From positions 2,137,492-2,201,491 of the forward strand of contig LSRX01000006.1 of assembly GCA_001939145.1 (NCBI GenBank): a stretch of DNA of 64,000 nt. Reading direction: 5' to 3'. The notes under the pieces were generated by a model. The model made no database searches, had not been told where the DNA came from, and saw only the letters and a program-made list of their open reading frames with translations. Within the stretch, counting starts at the first letter, position 1, and each line of letters starts with the position of its first letter. Source of the DNA: Symbiodinium microadriaticum (lineage: Eukaryota > Sar > Dinophyceae > Suessiales > Symbiodiniaceae). Shown here in pieces: positions 22,699 through 34,400 of the stretch. The translations under genes and the position numbers were made by a program.

Positions 22699-22914
22699 AG
22701 TTCACAGGACCAGCTTGAATCACCCGAACCATGAGCTTGCACAGCCCCGCTTTGCAGCGAGTCAGCCGCAGATGATCAGGTCAAGATGGCCCTGGTTTGT
22801 TCGATCTGCAGAAGTCCAAAAGGCGACAGTATCCCGATGCAGGAAAAGGCTTATCCGTAAGCCGAAACCTCTTAACATGGGAGCCATGCATGCGATTACG
22901 GCTTGGGATATATA

Positions 22915-22955
22915 TACATACATACATACATACATACATACATACATACATAAAT
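22915..22955. repeat. (CATA)n microsatellite
   Basis: About nine CATA units. Confidence 0.95.
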
Positions 22956-23218
22956 ACATATATCGCGACTATTGCGGCGTTCACCGGTTCTGATAGAGCT
23001 GCCAACTCGTCAGATCCGGAATTCTCATGTCGTAGCCCTGACAACGACATACGTCGAAGACTTCCTGGGAAAACATAACATGCCATCCAATAAAAAATGT
23101 AGGACCGACATGGCTCAACTCTTTCATGATCAATAAACGCACAAACCGTAAACCAGCTCTGTTCCCAGCGAAGCATCACAGCAGCAGGTGCGTTTTAGGT
23201 TTGGGGTAGACCCACTTT

Positions 23219-23292
23219 GACCCCAAATAAGGTACCTGTTTCAGGACTCGCATAAGAAAATCATAAATCATAACAAGGAGCCCTAGAGGGGT
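23219..23292. mobile_element. family G palindrome, decayed
   Basis: GACCCCAAATAAGGTACC start; the tail resembles the 59.5-kb copy. Confidence 0.55.
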
Positions 23293-25071
23293 AGCTTGTT
23301 CAGTGTCCGGGCACAGTTTAGTTTAGGCCTCGGCATAGCCCAGGAACGAAAGCGCGGAGGAACGGTTCCTGGGCAAACGAGCAAACTGTTTTCGGCGGGT
23401 CTGGTGTGAACTTTAGAAGCCGGGTTGCGGGACTTAGACTGGAGCCATTGCGCCGACTTTCGCCACAACCCGAAGCGGACCTAAACCCAACTCCCAAACT
23501 CCAGACCCTAAAAGTTGAACCCTAATCCGTAAACCCCTGGGCGCTCCACATGGCCTTGTCTTGACAGGCCTTCTCCTCGATGCAAAGACCCGCAGAACTA
23601 TACGAATGAAGCGTTGTGCTCCGATGCGGACTATAGAAGCCAATATACATAGAAGACGGTTTGCGGTATATGTTATGATACGAACCATATAGCAAGCAAC
23701 CCGAAAGAACTGTGTTATCTACAGATTTTCAGGCTTCTACATTGTGTGAAATCCCTGTCCCCAGACCTCCCGGTAACAAGTTCGTCAAATGCAGCTAACT
23801 TGCTGAGCATCCTTGACATTTTCCACTTGAGAACCTAGGTTTTTAGGGATCCCTAGTATGATCTCTTCATATATAAGTCCTTAAGTAGGTAGGTTTTGTG
23901 GGTCTAAGTGGGGTTTAAGCTTAAGGTTGGCTTTTGTGCTGGGTTTCGGGTTTAGGGGTTAGCCTCCTGAGCTTCCCTGAGGGGCCTCACATGGTGAACC
24001 CCCTTTCTGCCCGGCTTGATCAGCCCTTCCACCCCTGATGCAGGAAGCCGCTTAAGACACCGTTATAATTCAAGGTTCCATTGCGTAGTCCTGTTGCGGT
24101 CTGAAATGGTTCTGGTTATGCAAAGTTGACAAGAGCAGCGCGCAAACGGGGCAATGCTTTAATTTGTATTAATTGTCGCTTGGATGGTCCGCAGACGTTT
24201 AACCCCCAAAACCCCCAAACCCTAAACCCGAAACCCTCAGCACCCTCTCAAGGATCCTTTGAAGGAGCCCTGAATACAGGAGCCCCTTACTCAGACCCCC
24301 GGGAACATCCAAAAAAAATTGGATCCCTTAATGCGGGTTCCTATAAAGAGCCTTTAGTAAACGTAGGGTCCCAAATTAGGGGCTCTACTTTCTAGATCCT
24401 TTCGGGATCTGAATCCCAGGCTCAGAAGTCGAATCTGCCAAGTCTTGGCTTGCCGGCGCCAGCTTTCCAGGCCTTGCGGCGGCTCTAGGGTTTTAGGTGT
24501 CTTAGTTGAGTCAAAGGGTTTAGGGTGGATAGGGTTTAGGGGTTTGTGGTTTAGGGGTTTTTTTGGGGTTTGGGGTGTAGGGTTTAGGTTTTAGGTTTTG
24601 GGGTTTAGGGTTTCGGCTTTGGGGTTTAGGTCTTAGGGTTTAGGATCTGTTTGGGTTCTACTTGGGTTCTATGCTGGCTCCGTAAGGGATTGGGCTTAGC
24701 GATGAGGGTTAGCCCAACGGGTCTTGAGTACCTGCATAACTAGTATGACTATGACGGACGCAGTGAGTATCCCTAAACCCTAAACCCCAAACCCCTGAAC
24801 ACTATACAAACCACTGTAAACCCTCCCTGAAAAGCATCCAGTTACTTGGGATCCTTTCTGTCGGGCTCAAACGGCGTGGAAGTTCTTGTATTGCAAAACG
24901 GTAAATAGAACACAGAATATGCCCCATGAGGTTTAGGGTTTAGGGGTTTAGGGGTTTAAGGGTTTAGGGCTTAGGACACAGAACCGATTGACTGAGCCCC
25001 CAGGATCCTATAATAGGTTTTAGGCCTCGGAGTCTTTGGGCACAGGTTAGAGTGTTCGACCTCTGATTATC

Positions 25072-25178
25072 CCAAAGGGTCCTAAGTACCTATATAGTAG
25101 AATGTAGGGTTTCTATATTAGGAATTACTATTATGATTTAGGGAAGTATTCCCCATAACAGTACTTAGGACCCTTTGG
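25072..25178. mobile_element. palindromic element with perfect 18-bp ends
   Basis: CCAAAGGGTCCTAAGTAC at the left, exact complement at the right, AT-rich loop. Single copy here. Confidence 0.78.
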
Positions 25179-25822
25179 ACATGAAAGGCTTTCACATGGG
25201 GCTCCGGCGTAGAGCTCGGGGGCATTGTGATGTTTACACTTCTTGGATTTCAGAACCTAAACCCTAAGCCCCTGAACCCAAAACCCAAAACCTAAAACCT
25301 AACTCTGAACCCCTAAACCCTGAACCCGCAACCTGAAACCTAAACCCTAAAGCCCCAAGACTGCCAGAAACCCTAGACCTACAGCCTAAGCCCTATCTCT
25401 ATCCATATGTACATATATTTACAATGTAATTAAAATTTTAATGTACACAAATCATAAACCCAAGCCAGATACAGGCCCTAGACCAGCCAGAGCCAGGTGG
25501 CAGCGCTCAACAAGGACGGGCGTCTTGCCATCCCAGAAGCTCCAGATGACCTAGTTTTGGACGCAGGCCCTAAACCCTAATCGTAACCGGTTTAGAGTTG
25601 GGGGCTTTTAGCGTTTAGAGTTTAGGAAGAATCGCAACCCTAGCCTGAACCCTAAACCGCTTTACGGCTTCCGGGCTAGAGCTCAGAGCTCAGGTGAGGA
25701 TTGAAGATGAAGATTTCATTATAGGGCGTATAAGGCCTGGGATTTAAATGGGTTTAGGGTTGAGGGCTAGCTACGGGACATGCGATGTAGGTCCACAGAG
25801 GCAGGATCTCGGGTATGTAGTA

Positions 25823-25912
25823 CCCTAGGGCTCCAGTTACCTGAATAGTGGGTAACTAACCATATCTTATGTACCCCAGTAACCTACTATCGAGGTAACT
25901 GGAGCCCTAGGG
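25823..25912. mobile_element. family A palindrome, copy 4
   Basis: Loop in the opposite orientation to copy 3. Confidence 0.87.
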
Positions 25913-26105
25913 GTATGCATCTTCTTCGACAGAAATTGTATATTTTTAAGTATTAGTTGTAAGCAAGAGCCCAAAGGAATAGTCTTACTCATCACAAATG
26001 ACTCAGGCTTCGGTATTTCCCTCTCCTCCGAATTTTTGGGGTGGCCGCCAACCAAGACACCCAACAACATGGTAAAAGAAAGCCCTAAACCCTAAACCTT
26101 AACCG

Positions 26106-26210
26106 TTTGCTCCGTCGGCAGACAAGACACGCGTGGGATGTGCGATTCCGTGCTCGCCTTCCAGCTGGGAGACCCCCCCAAACTACGATTGTGCCAATGC
26201 TCAGCATTAG
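26106..26210 (-). other. weak RCC1-like pocket
   Basis: The minus strand reads IGTIVVWGGLPAG after AATGCTGAG, close to DGTVVVWG of the main gene. The exon ends and the frame of any neighbour are unresolved. Confidence 0.28.
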
Positions 26211-26343
26211 TCATGGTTGACCTGTCCTAAGATGAAAACCCTAAGCCCTAAACCCTAAACCCTAACTCAAAGTAGTAAGTAGGTTATGAACCCATATACG
26301 GTCAATGACGACAGGTGCATGATGACCCGGAACATAAGGCCAC

Positions 26344-26430
26344 ATATGGGTGGCTCGCTGAGCTAGGGTCCCTTTTAGGGTCTTTTTTTATAAGGGTGAA
26401 AAGGGGCCCTGATTTGGAAAACTTCCCATA
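26344..26430. mobile_element. family D palindrome, decayed
   Basis: AGGGTCCCTTTTAGG left arm and GGGGCCCTGATTTGGAAAAC right arm. Confidence 0.6.
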
Positions 26431-26699
26431 TGCCAAAAACCGGACTCCGCATGCAACATCCAAAACTTATCGCGTCGAGGGTTTAGGGTAGAAGAGAGGC
26501 TCGAGGATATTTAGGGTTTAGGGGTTTTGGGGCTTAGGGTTTAGGGAACCCATCACCAACCTCCCATCAACTACAACCACTTCGGAGTTTTCCAAATTTG
26601 AGGAGCCCTAGCTTAGACCAGGATCCGGATTTGAGTCTTACCATGCAAGAAGTCACTAAGTTTAAGCAGCCCCCCATGCATGTGTTTTTTTAATGTATG

Positions 26700-26820
26700 T
26701 TTGTGTGCATGTATGAATGAATGAACGAATAAAACAATGAATGAATGAATGAATGAATGAATGAATGAGCGAATGAATGATCTGATGAATGCATGTATGA
26801 ATGTATGTATGTATGTATAA
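26700..26820. repeat. (ATGA)n / (ATGT)n array
   Basis: Imperfect ATGA units with ATGT runs at both ends. Confidence 0.93.
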
Positions 26821-26830
26821 TTACCTACAT

Positions 26831-27689
26831 TACGCTACACTACATTGCATTACGTTAACATTGCGCTGCATAACACTACATACAACTTACACCCCAAATC
26901 TCTTGTGAAACCTTTATAAGAGCCCTAAACGAACCTTGTAAGTGCCTCATGATGAGCTTGTCGAAACCGAATCAAAGCCTTATACAACCCTAATACCCTT
27001 GGCCTGCCATATGCTGTGCGCAACCTCAGTGGGCGTTTGAAGCATTCACTCTGGGTTGAGAAGTCCGGCCCAGGGGACCCACAACCCCTACATTTGGAAT
27101 ATATAGGGGCCCCCTGAACTATGACAACACACCGAAAACCAGTCTAGGGTTCAGGGCTGATCGTGATGTCTATATGTCTATCGGGATTATACAGTTTGAT
27201 GTTCAGGATTTAGGGTGGCTAAACAACCCAAAAATGAGATCTGCAAGCCCAACTAAGCTCTACAGAACCCCGCAGTCAACCACTCCTAGCTCAGCATGTG
27301 CAAGCCCCAATGCAACTGCCCTTAGTTCAAAACACCAATCGCCCAACATCTGGCAAACGTGCCGATAAGACCCCAGCGACGACAGCTAATCTGCAGGCAC
27401 GGCATGTTCTGCGTCAATTTCCTTGCTACATTTTCGTGCTTAAATATTTAGAGAATCGGACCCAAAACAAAACAGAGAATTGTCGGAAACGACGGGAAAC
27501 TCAAAGCCCTTTTCAAACCGAAGCACTTTCGCCGAGACCTCAACCTTTGAAAGCCGCACAATACAGACGAGTCCGCACAAGCGCTGTAGAATTGGTAGGC
27601 AGAGGAACAGTTCACATTGGCATACTTCTTACGAGTACACCTCGTGAAGCTGTATCAGCATTTAGTACGTTACTAGTGGCGGTATCAGT
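26831..27689. other. no gene recognised
   Basis: Plus frames 27174-27368 and 27298-27693 overlap each other; no motif is recognisable. Confidence 0.35.
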
Positions 27690-28465
27690 ATAAGAGCGGG
27701 AGTGGTGGTGGTGGAGGTGGAGGTGGAGGTGGAGGTGGAGGTGGTGGTGGTGGTGGTGGTGGTGGTGNNNNNNNNNNNNNNNNNNNNNNNNNNNNNNNNN
27801 NNNNNNNNNNNNNNNNNNNNNNNNNNNNNNNNNNNNNNNNNNNNNNNNNNNNNNNNNNNNNNNNNNNNNNNNNNNNNNNNNNNNNNNNNNNNNNNNNNNN
27901 NNNNNNNNNNNNNNNNNNNNNNNNNNNNNNNNNNNNNNNNNNNNNNNNNNNNNNNNNNNNNNNNNNNNNNNNNNNNNNNNNNNNNNNNNNNNNNNNNNNN
28001 NNNNNNNNNNNNNNNNNNNNNNNNNNNNNNNNNNNNNNNNNNNNNNNNNNNNNNNNNNNNNNNNNNNNNNNNNNNNNNNNNNNNNNNNNNNNNNNNNNNN
28101 NNNNNNNNNNNNNNNNNNNNNNNNNNNNNNNNNNNNNNNNNNNNNNNNNNNNNNNNNNNNNNNNNNNNNNNNNNNNNNNNNNNNNNNNNNNNNNNNNNNN
28201 NNNNNNNNNNNNNNNNNNNNNNNNNNNNNNNNNNNNNNNNNNNNNNNNNNNNNNNNNNNNNNNNNNNNNNNNNNNNNNNNNNNNNNNNNNNNNNNNNNNN
28301 NNNNNNNNNNNNNNNNNNNNNNNNNNNNNNNNNNNNNNNNNNNNNNNNNNNNNNNNNNNNNNNNNNNNNNNNNNNNNNNNNNNNNNNNNNNNNNNNNNNN
28401 NNNNNNNNNNNNNNNNNNNNNNNNNNNNNNNNNNNNNNNNNNNNNNNNNNNNNNNNNNNNNNNNN

Positions 28466-28500
<35 letters not shown>

Positions 28501-28501
28501 C

Positions 28502-28531
<30 letters not shown>
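27690..28531. repeat. compound triplet array (GGA/GGT ... AGT) containing a gap
   Basis: Triplet runs on both sides of the 698-base gap. Confidence 0.93.
27768..28465. other. assembly gap, 698 N, inside a compound microsatellite
   Basis: Flanked by (GGA/GGT)n on the left and (AGT)n on the right, as in the complete array at 7690-8077. Confidence 0.98.
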
Positions 28532-28533
<2 letters not shown>

Positions 28534-29066
28534 GAGAATAAAGATGAAGTATCAACATAGTCAGCACTGTTATTCTTACTACTGGTGGAGCACCAGTAGA
28601 AGGACTAGTAATAAAGCATCATCGTAATGGTGGTGGTAGTCATCGTCGCCGCCGCGGGTCGCGGAGGGGTTTGGGCTATTCGGTTCAGGATGTAGTTAGG
28701 CATCGGTTTAGGGTTTAGGGTTAAGGGGGGCTTCCGAGGGCAGCAGGTAGTTCAGGCTTGCCAATTCAGGCTCCTATGCTGTCTCCCACTTCGCTGGGCC
28801 CTGCCTCTACTATGTGTAGTGTCGAGTCGAAGATTAACCTTGATTAAACGTGATTGATTCATGAAACCCACCAAACTCCGGACAAACAAAGACGGTTGCC
28901 ACAGCTCCACAAGAAAACGGAAATATTTGCAATAACATCTACATGAGGGGGTGCTGCAATCATTTAGCTCCGGGAGTATAGCACAATCGGGCGCCAGAAA
29001 AGATGCCTGTCACACAAAACAAAAGATGCTTCATCACGTCGTCTAGACAATGCATGAAACTCCATA

Positions 29067-29147
29067 CCTTCTACCCTCTACTAGATCCTAAATACCAAGG
29101 GTTTGGGACCATATACCCCTAGTTGAGGGTACAGTGAGGGTCCCGGT
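29067..29147. mobile_element. family H element
   Basis: Family H: TACCCTCTA start, TTTGGGACCATATACCCCTA centre, GAGGGTAC end. Confidence 0.65.
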
Positions 29148-29654
29148 GGGGAAATGAGAAAGGGATCCGTGCAACAGAGCCGCTAGAAAGGTATGCCTAT
29201 TTCTATCAGTCTATTTGCAGCAAGGATCCTAAGTACTTGCCCAAATTATAATCGTCATTCCTTTAGGGTTGAGGTCATTCCTTTAGGGTTGAGGGTATAG
29301 AAACCCTACTTTCTGCTCTTTTCTCCTGCTTTTCTCCAAACTGTAATCCGAGCTCTGCCATGTCGGAACAGACAGCGTGGAGGCCATTCTTGAATCGAAG
29401 CGACAGAAGCTTCGAAACGTTGCAGCTATTTTGCTTTAGTGCGTAATAGCTCCGAACATAAGTCGACTTGGGCTTCTCAGATTATTTGGAGGTCCACGCG
29501 CCTGTCCACATGGCTTGCTTCTTGGTGCGTCTGCTGTTGTAGTAAGACTGAATTAGGAACATCTTGCATTAAGTGGTGTATCCTTTAACACCATCCTTCT
29601 ACGTTGAGCGGTGGACGAGACTGATGGAGCTGCGCGTCAACAACGGGTACTAAT

Positions 29655-29745
29655 CCCAAGGGCTCCAGTTACCTAAATAGTAGGTTACTGGGGTACATAA
29701 TATATGGTTAGTAACCCACTATTTAGGCAACTGGAGCCCTAAGGG
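29655..29745. mobile_element. family A palindrome, copy 5
   Basis: Nearly consensus; outer ends CCCAAGGG and CCCTAAGGG. Confidence 0.87.
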
Positions 29746-29754
29746 GGTACTAAA

Positions 29755-29835
29755 GCTTAAGGACCAGTTCGGTGCCAGCACCGGCCGCCAGTTGAGGTAG
29801 CCTGACTGCGCTTCCAGATCTGCCCTTCATTTTGT
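29755..29835 (-). other. weak RCC1-like pocket
   Basis: After AATGAAG the minus strand reads GRSGSAVRLPQL up to a GC donor, resembling GGDSSAV..QL. Another frame reads SQATSTGG. It lies between a family A and a family B palindrome. Confidence 0.25.
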
Positions 29836-29837
29836 AG

Positions 29838-29926
29838 CCATAGGTTTCTAAGTAGTTCCTTTTTATGGTTTATATTTAGAACCCTATAAGGTAATCCCAA
29901 AAAGGAACTACTTAGGGGCCTATGGG
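29838..29926. mobile_element. family B palindrome
   Basis: Inner segment reversed relative to the 12.2-kb copy; 92 bases from a family A element. Confidence 0.87.
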
Positions 29927-31394
29927 TAGCTTAGACTTTACGGGCTTCAGGATTAGGTCTCTGAGTTTACGGTGCCTCCATCCATCGACGCTCTCAAACA
30001 TTCGAAACGGAACACGCCTGCTAGCAGAAACTGCTCAGCAAGCAGTTGGCGAACACGATGGTGGCTCGGTGACGCACCATGGTGAGAGCTCTAAACCCAA
30101 ACCCGACATCCTAAACTCAGATTGTATGGGTAGTTCTGTTTTGTCTTGCAAACGCAAGTAGGTAATTATTCCAGAAGCAGCAGGAAGATATGATGGCTGG
30201 TGGCGTAGGCTGACAATTCAGGACACCAGGTTTGGGTAACCTGCATCCTGTGCGCACCGTTAGGAGACCATAGAAGTACCCAAACATAAACTTGCCGCAG
30301 GACCCCCCCTATTTAAGGGAAAGGGGCGGGGCAGTGGGCAGGCTTCAATAAATTATTTGTCATGGTGCTAGTTTGGTGCCTATAATTATATCCGATCCGA
30401 ACCCTCAACCCTAAACTCCGAAGCCCTTTTTAACCCTGTAAACATGCAACCACAGCTTCCTTTCTCGATCCACCATCATGCGCCAGTACGCACCCTTGGC
30501 ACTTCATATCGCTGGTCCTGAGCTCTTGCATGCGGCTAAAGCGACTTCATACGGATTCTAAGAAGGGTTGGAGGAGGGAGCGTGATTATTGTGGATTCAG
30601 GATCATGGGACAGAGTACCTTTCTTGGGATAATCTATCCTACTTTTATTGCTCCTTATACCACACTAAGTGTATTCTGCTGGATCACGGAGCCTATCTAT
30701 AAGGGCCAGAATCCAGTCAACGGAAGCTCAACCATCAATCCCAAACATACCGGGCAATGAACATGCAGATGGAAGTAGGGAAACTACACAGTTTGGGGTT
30801 TAGGGGGTTTAGGGTTTGGGGTTCAGGGTACATTCAGGGGCTCAGTGTTCTACTTTCTCGATCCTTGTGGATGGCAAACCATCTGTGGATCCAAACAGCA
30901 AATCTAAACCCTAAACCTTTCAGCTGCCCTAAACCATAAACCCTGGGACCGCCTCTACACAACACTATAAGAGACCCGTGCAGAACTCGACAAATCTCTA
31001 TACACATCTGTGAATAAACCCCCTGACAAAACCTTGTAAAGCGCGTGTAAACGGCCGAACAGTCCTACAACGCCCCTAAACCCTGAACCCCAAACCCTAC
31101 AAGGCCCTATAAACGCCTGTGCATTGAAGACCCTTCCCGCCGTCTGCAGTCGAGTCGACGCTGCCGTAGTTTTTCGCGGCCTCTCCGTTGACACCGTTCA
31201 CCTCTGAGGTTTATCTCTTCTGTAGAGCATTCTTGAGGGTTTAGGGTTTAAACGAGGGTTTAACGTTTACAGGGTCTTATATAGAGTTTACCAGAGGTTC
31301 TTCGGATTGCGGGATACCGCATCTAGCGGTCCTTATATGAAGGATCTCGTTCAGGAACTGGAGCCCTGAGGCTTAAAGTGAAATCAATCTATAG

Positions 31395-31450
<56 letters not shown>
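31395..31450. repeat. (AGT)n tract at the edge of the heptamer satellite
   Basis: About 18 copies of AGT that pass directly into AGTAGTA units; the heptamer equals two AGT triplets plus one A. This is the likely seed of the satellite. Confidence 0.95.
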
Positions 31451-31451
<1 letters not shown>

Positions 31452-34400
31452 AGTAGTAAGTAGTAAGTAGTAAGTAGTAAGTAGTAAGTAGTAAGTAGTA
31501 AGTAGTAAGTAGTAAGTAGTAAGTAGTAAGTAGTAAGTAGTAAGTAGTAAGTAGTAAGTAGTAAGTAGTAAGTAGTAAGTAGTAAGTAGTAAGTAGTAAG
31601 TAGTAAGTAGTAAGTAGTAAGTAGTAAGTAGTAAGTAGTAAGTAGTAAGTAGTAAGTAGTAAGTAGTAAGTAGTAAGTAGTAAGTAGTAAGTAGTAAGTA
31701 GTAAGTAGTAAGTAGTAAGTAGTAAGTAGTAAGTAGTAAGTAGTAAGTAGTAAGTAGTAAGTAGTAAGTAGTAAGTAGTAAGTAGTAAGTAGTAAGTAGT
31801 AAGTAGTAAGTAGTAAGTAGTAAGTAGTAAGTAGTAAGTAGTAAGTAGTAAGTAGTAAGTAGTAAGTAGTAAGTAGTAAGTAGTAAGTAGTAAGTAGTAA
31901 GTAGTAAGTAGTAAGTAGTAAGTAGTAAGTAGTAAGTAGTAAGTAGTAAGTAGTAAGTAGTAAGTAGTAAGTAGTAAGTAGTAAGTAGTAAGTAGTAAGT
32001 AGTAAGTAGTAAGTAGTAAGTAGTAAGTAGTAAGTAGTAAGTAGTAAGTAGTAAGTAGTAAGTAGTAAGTAGTAAGTAGTAAGTAGTAAGTAGTAAGTAG
32101 TAAGTAGTAAGTAGTAAGTAGTAAGTAGTAAGTAGTAAGTAGTAAGTAGTAAGTAGTAAGTAGTAAGTAGTAAGTAGTAAGTAGTAAGTAGTAAGTAGTA
32201 AGTAGTAAGTAGTAAGTAGTAAGTAGTAAGTAGTAAGTAGTAAGTAGTAAGTAGTAAGTAGTAAGTAGTAAGTAGTAAGTAGTAAGTAGTAAGTAGTAAG
32301 TAGTAAGTAGTAAGTAGTAAGTAGTAAGTAGTAAGTAGTAAGTAGTAAGTAGTAAGTAGTAAGTAGTAAGTAGTAAGTAGTAAGTAGTAAGTAGTAAGTA
32401 GTAAGTAGTAAGTAGTAAGTAGTAAGTAGTAAGTAGTAAGTAGTAAGTAGTAAGTAGTAAGTAGTAAGTAGTAAGTAGTAAGTAGTAAGTAGTAAGTAGT
32501 AAGTAGTAAGTAGTAAGTAGTAAGTAGTAAGTAGTAAGTAGTAAGTAGTAAGTAGTAAGTAGTAAGTAGTAAGTAGTAAGTAGTAAGTAGTAAGTAGTAA
32601 GTAGTAAGTAGTAAGTAGTAAGTAGTAAGTAGTAAGTAGTAAGTAGTAAGTAGTAAGTAGTAAGTAGTAAGTAGTAAGTAGTAAGTAGTAAGTAGTAAGT
32701 AGTAAGTAGTAAGTAGTAAGTAGTAAGTAGTAAGTAGTAAGTAGTAAGTAGTAAGTAGTAAGTAGTAAGTAGTAAGTAGTAAGTAGTAAGTAGTAAGTAG
32801 TAAGTAGTAAGTAGTAAGTAGTAAGTAGTAAGTAGTAAGTAGTAAGTAGTAAGTAGTAAGTAGTAAGTAGTAAGTAGTAAGTAGTAAGTAGTAAGTAGTA
32901 AGTAGTAAGTAGTAAGTAGTAAGTAGTAAGTAGTAAGTAGTAAGTAGTAAGTAGTAAGTAGTAAGTAGTAAGTAGTAAGTAGTAAGTAGTAAGTAGTAAG
33001 TAGTAAGTAGTAAGTAGTAAGTAGTAAGTAGTAAGTAGTAAGTAGTAAGTAGTAAGTAGTAAGTAGTAAGTAGTAAGTAGTAAGTAGTAAGTAGTAAGTA
33101 GTAAGTAGTAAGTAGTAAGTAGTAAGTAGTAAGTAGTAAGTAGTAAGTAGTAAGTAGTAAGTAGTAAGTAGTAAGTAGTAAGTAGTAAGTAGTAAGTAGT
33201 AAGTAGTAAGTAGTAAGTAGTAAGTAGTAAGTAGTAAGTAGTAAGTAGTAAGTAGTAAGTAGTAAGTAGTAAGTAGTAAGTAGTAAGTAGTAAGTAGTAA
33301 GTAGTAAGTAGTAAGTAGTAAGTAGTAAGTAGTAAGTAGTAAGTAGTAAGTAGTAAGTAGTAAGTAGTAAGTAGTAAGTAGTAAGTAGTAAGTAGTAAGT
33401 AGTAAGTAGTAAGTAGTAAGTAGTAAGTAGTAAGTAGTAAGTAGTAAGTAGTAAGTAGTAAGTAGTAAGTAGTAAGTAGTAAGTAGTAAGTAGTAAGTAG
33501 TAAGTAGTAAGTAGTAAGTAGTAAGTAGTAAGTAGTAAGTAGTAAGTAGTAAGTAGTAAGTAGTAAGTAGTAAGTAGTAAGTAGTAAGTAGTAAGTAGTA
33601 AGTAGTAAGTAGTAAGTAGTAAGTAGTAAGTAGTAAGTAGTAAGTAGTAAGTAGTAAGTAGTAAGTAGTAAGTAGTAAGTAGTAAGTAGTAAGTAGTAAG
33701 TAGTAAGTAGTAAGTAGTAAGTAGTAAGTAGTAAGTAGTAAGTAGTAAGTAGTAAGTAGTAAGTAGTAAGTAGTAAGTAGTAAGTAGTAAGTAGTAAGTA
33801 GTAAGTAGTAAGTAGTAAGTAGTAAGTAGTAAGTAGTAAGTAGTAAGTAGTAAGTAGTAAGTAGTAAGTAGTAAGTAGTAAGTAGTAAGTAGTAAGTAGT
33901 AAGTAGTAAGTAGTAAGTAGTAAGTAGTAAGTAGTAAGTAGTAAGTAGTAAGTAGTAAGTAGTAAGTAGTAAGTAGTAAGTAGTAAGTAGTAAGTAGTAA
34001 GTAGTAAGTAGTAAGTAGTAAGTAGTAAGTAGTAAGTAGTAAGTAGTAAGTAGTAAGTAGTAAGTAGTAAGTAGTAAGTAGTAAGTAGTAAGTAGTAAGT
34101 AGTAAGTAGTAAGTAGTAAGTAGTAAGTAGTAAGTAGTAAGTAGTAAGTAGTAAGTAGTAAGTAGTAAGTAGTAAGTAGTAAGTAGTAAGTAGTAAGTAG
34201 TAAGTAGTAAGTAGTAAGTAGTAAGTAGTAAGTAGTAAGTAGTAAGTAGTAAGTAGTAAGTAGTAAGTAGTAAGTAGTAAGTAGTAAGTAGTAAGTAGTA
34301 AGTAGTAAGTAGTAAGTAGTAAGTAGTAAGTAGTAAGTAGTAAGTAGTAAGTAGTAAGTAGTAAGTAGTAAGTAGTAAGTAGTAAGTAGTAAGTAGTAAG

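Larger units (their letters stand above)
20529..22914. other. spacer or introns with telomere-like tracts
   Basis: Apart from the family F cluster and the 21.4-21.7 kb open frames, holds only short unassigned frames (22196-22390 plus strand) and telomere-like runs. Confidence 0.4.
22956..26690. other. spacer or introns, no gene recognised
   Basis: Contains palindromes listed separately and telomere-like runs. Unassigned open pockets: 22975-23180 minus, 23434-23688 minus, 25490-25570 (both strands RCC1-like at a stretch), 25962-26069 plus. None can be chained. Confidence 0.35.
28532..31394. other. spacer or introns, no gene recognised
   Basis: Holds elements of families A, B and H. Unassigned frames: 29300-29440 minus, 30478-30561 plus, 30530-30760 plus, 30955-31194 minus. 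Confidence 0.35.

Noticed and set aside
22915-22955. CRISPR-like repeat
   Set aside because: Simple tetranucleotide repeat without spacers; eukaryotic context.
28964-29010. tRNA-like start (GCTCCGGGAGTATAGC)
   Set aside because: No acceptor stem partner, anticodon arm or T-loop in the right places.
30006-30105. RCC1-like GEHDGGSVTHHG on the plus strand
   Set aside because: Only a few residues match, on the strand opposite to the supported exons, without suitable splice sites.
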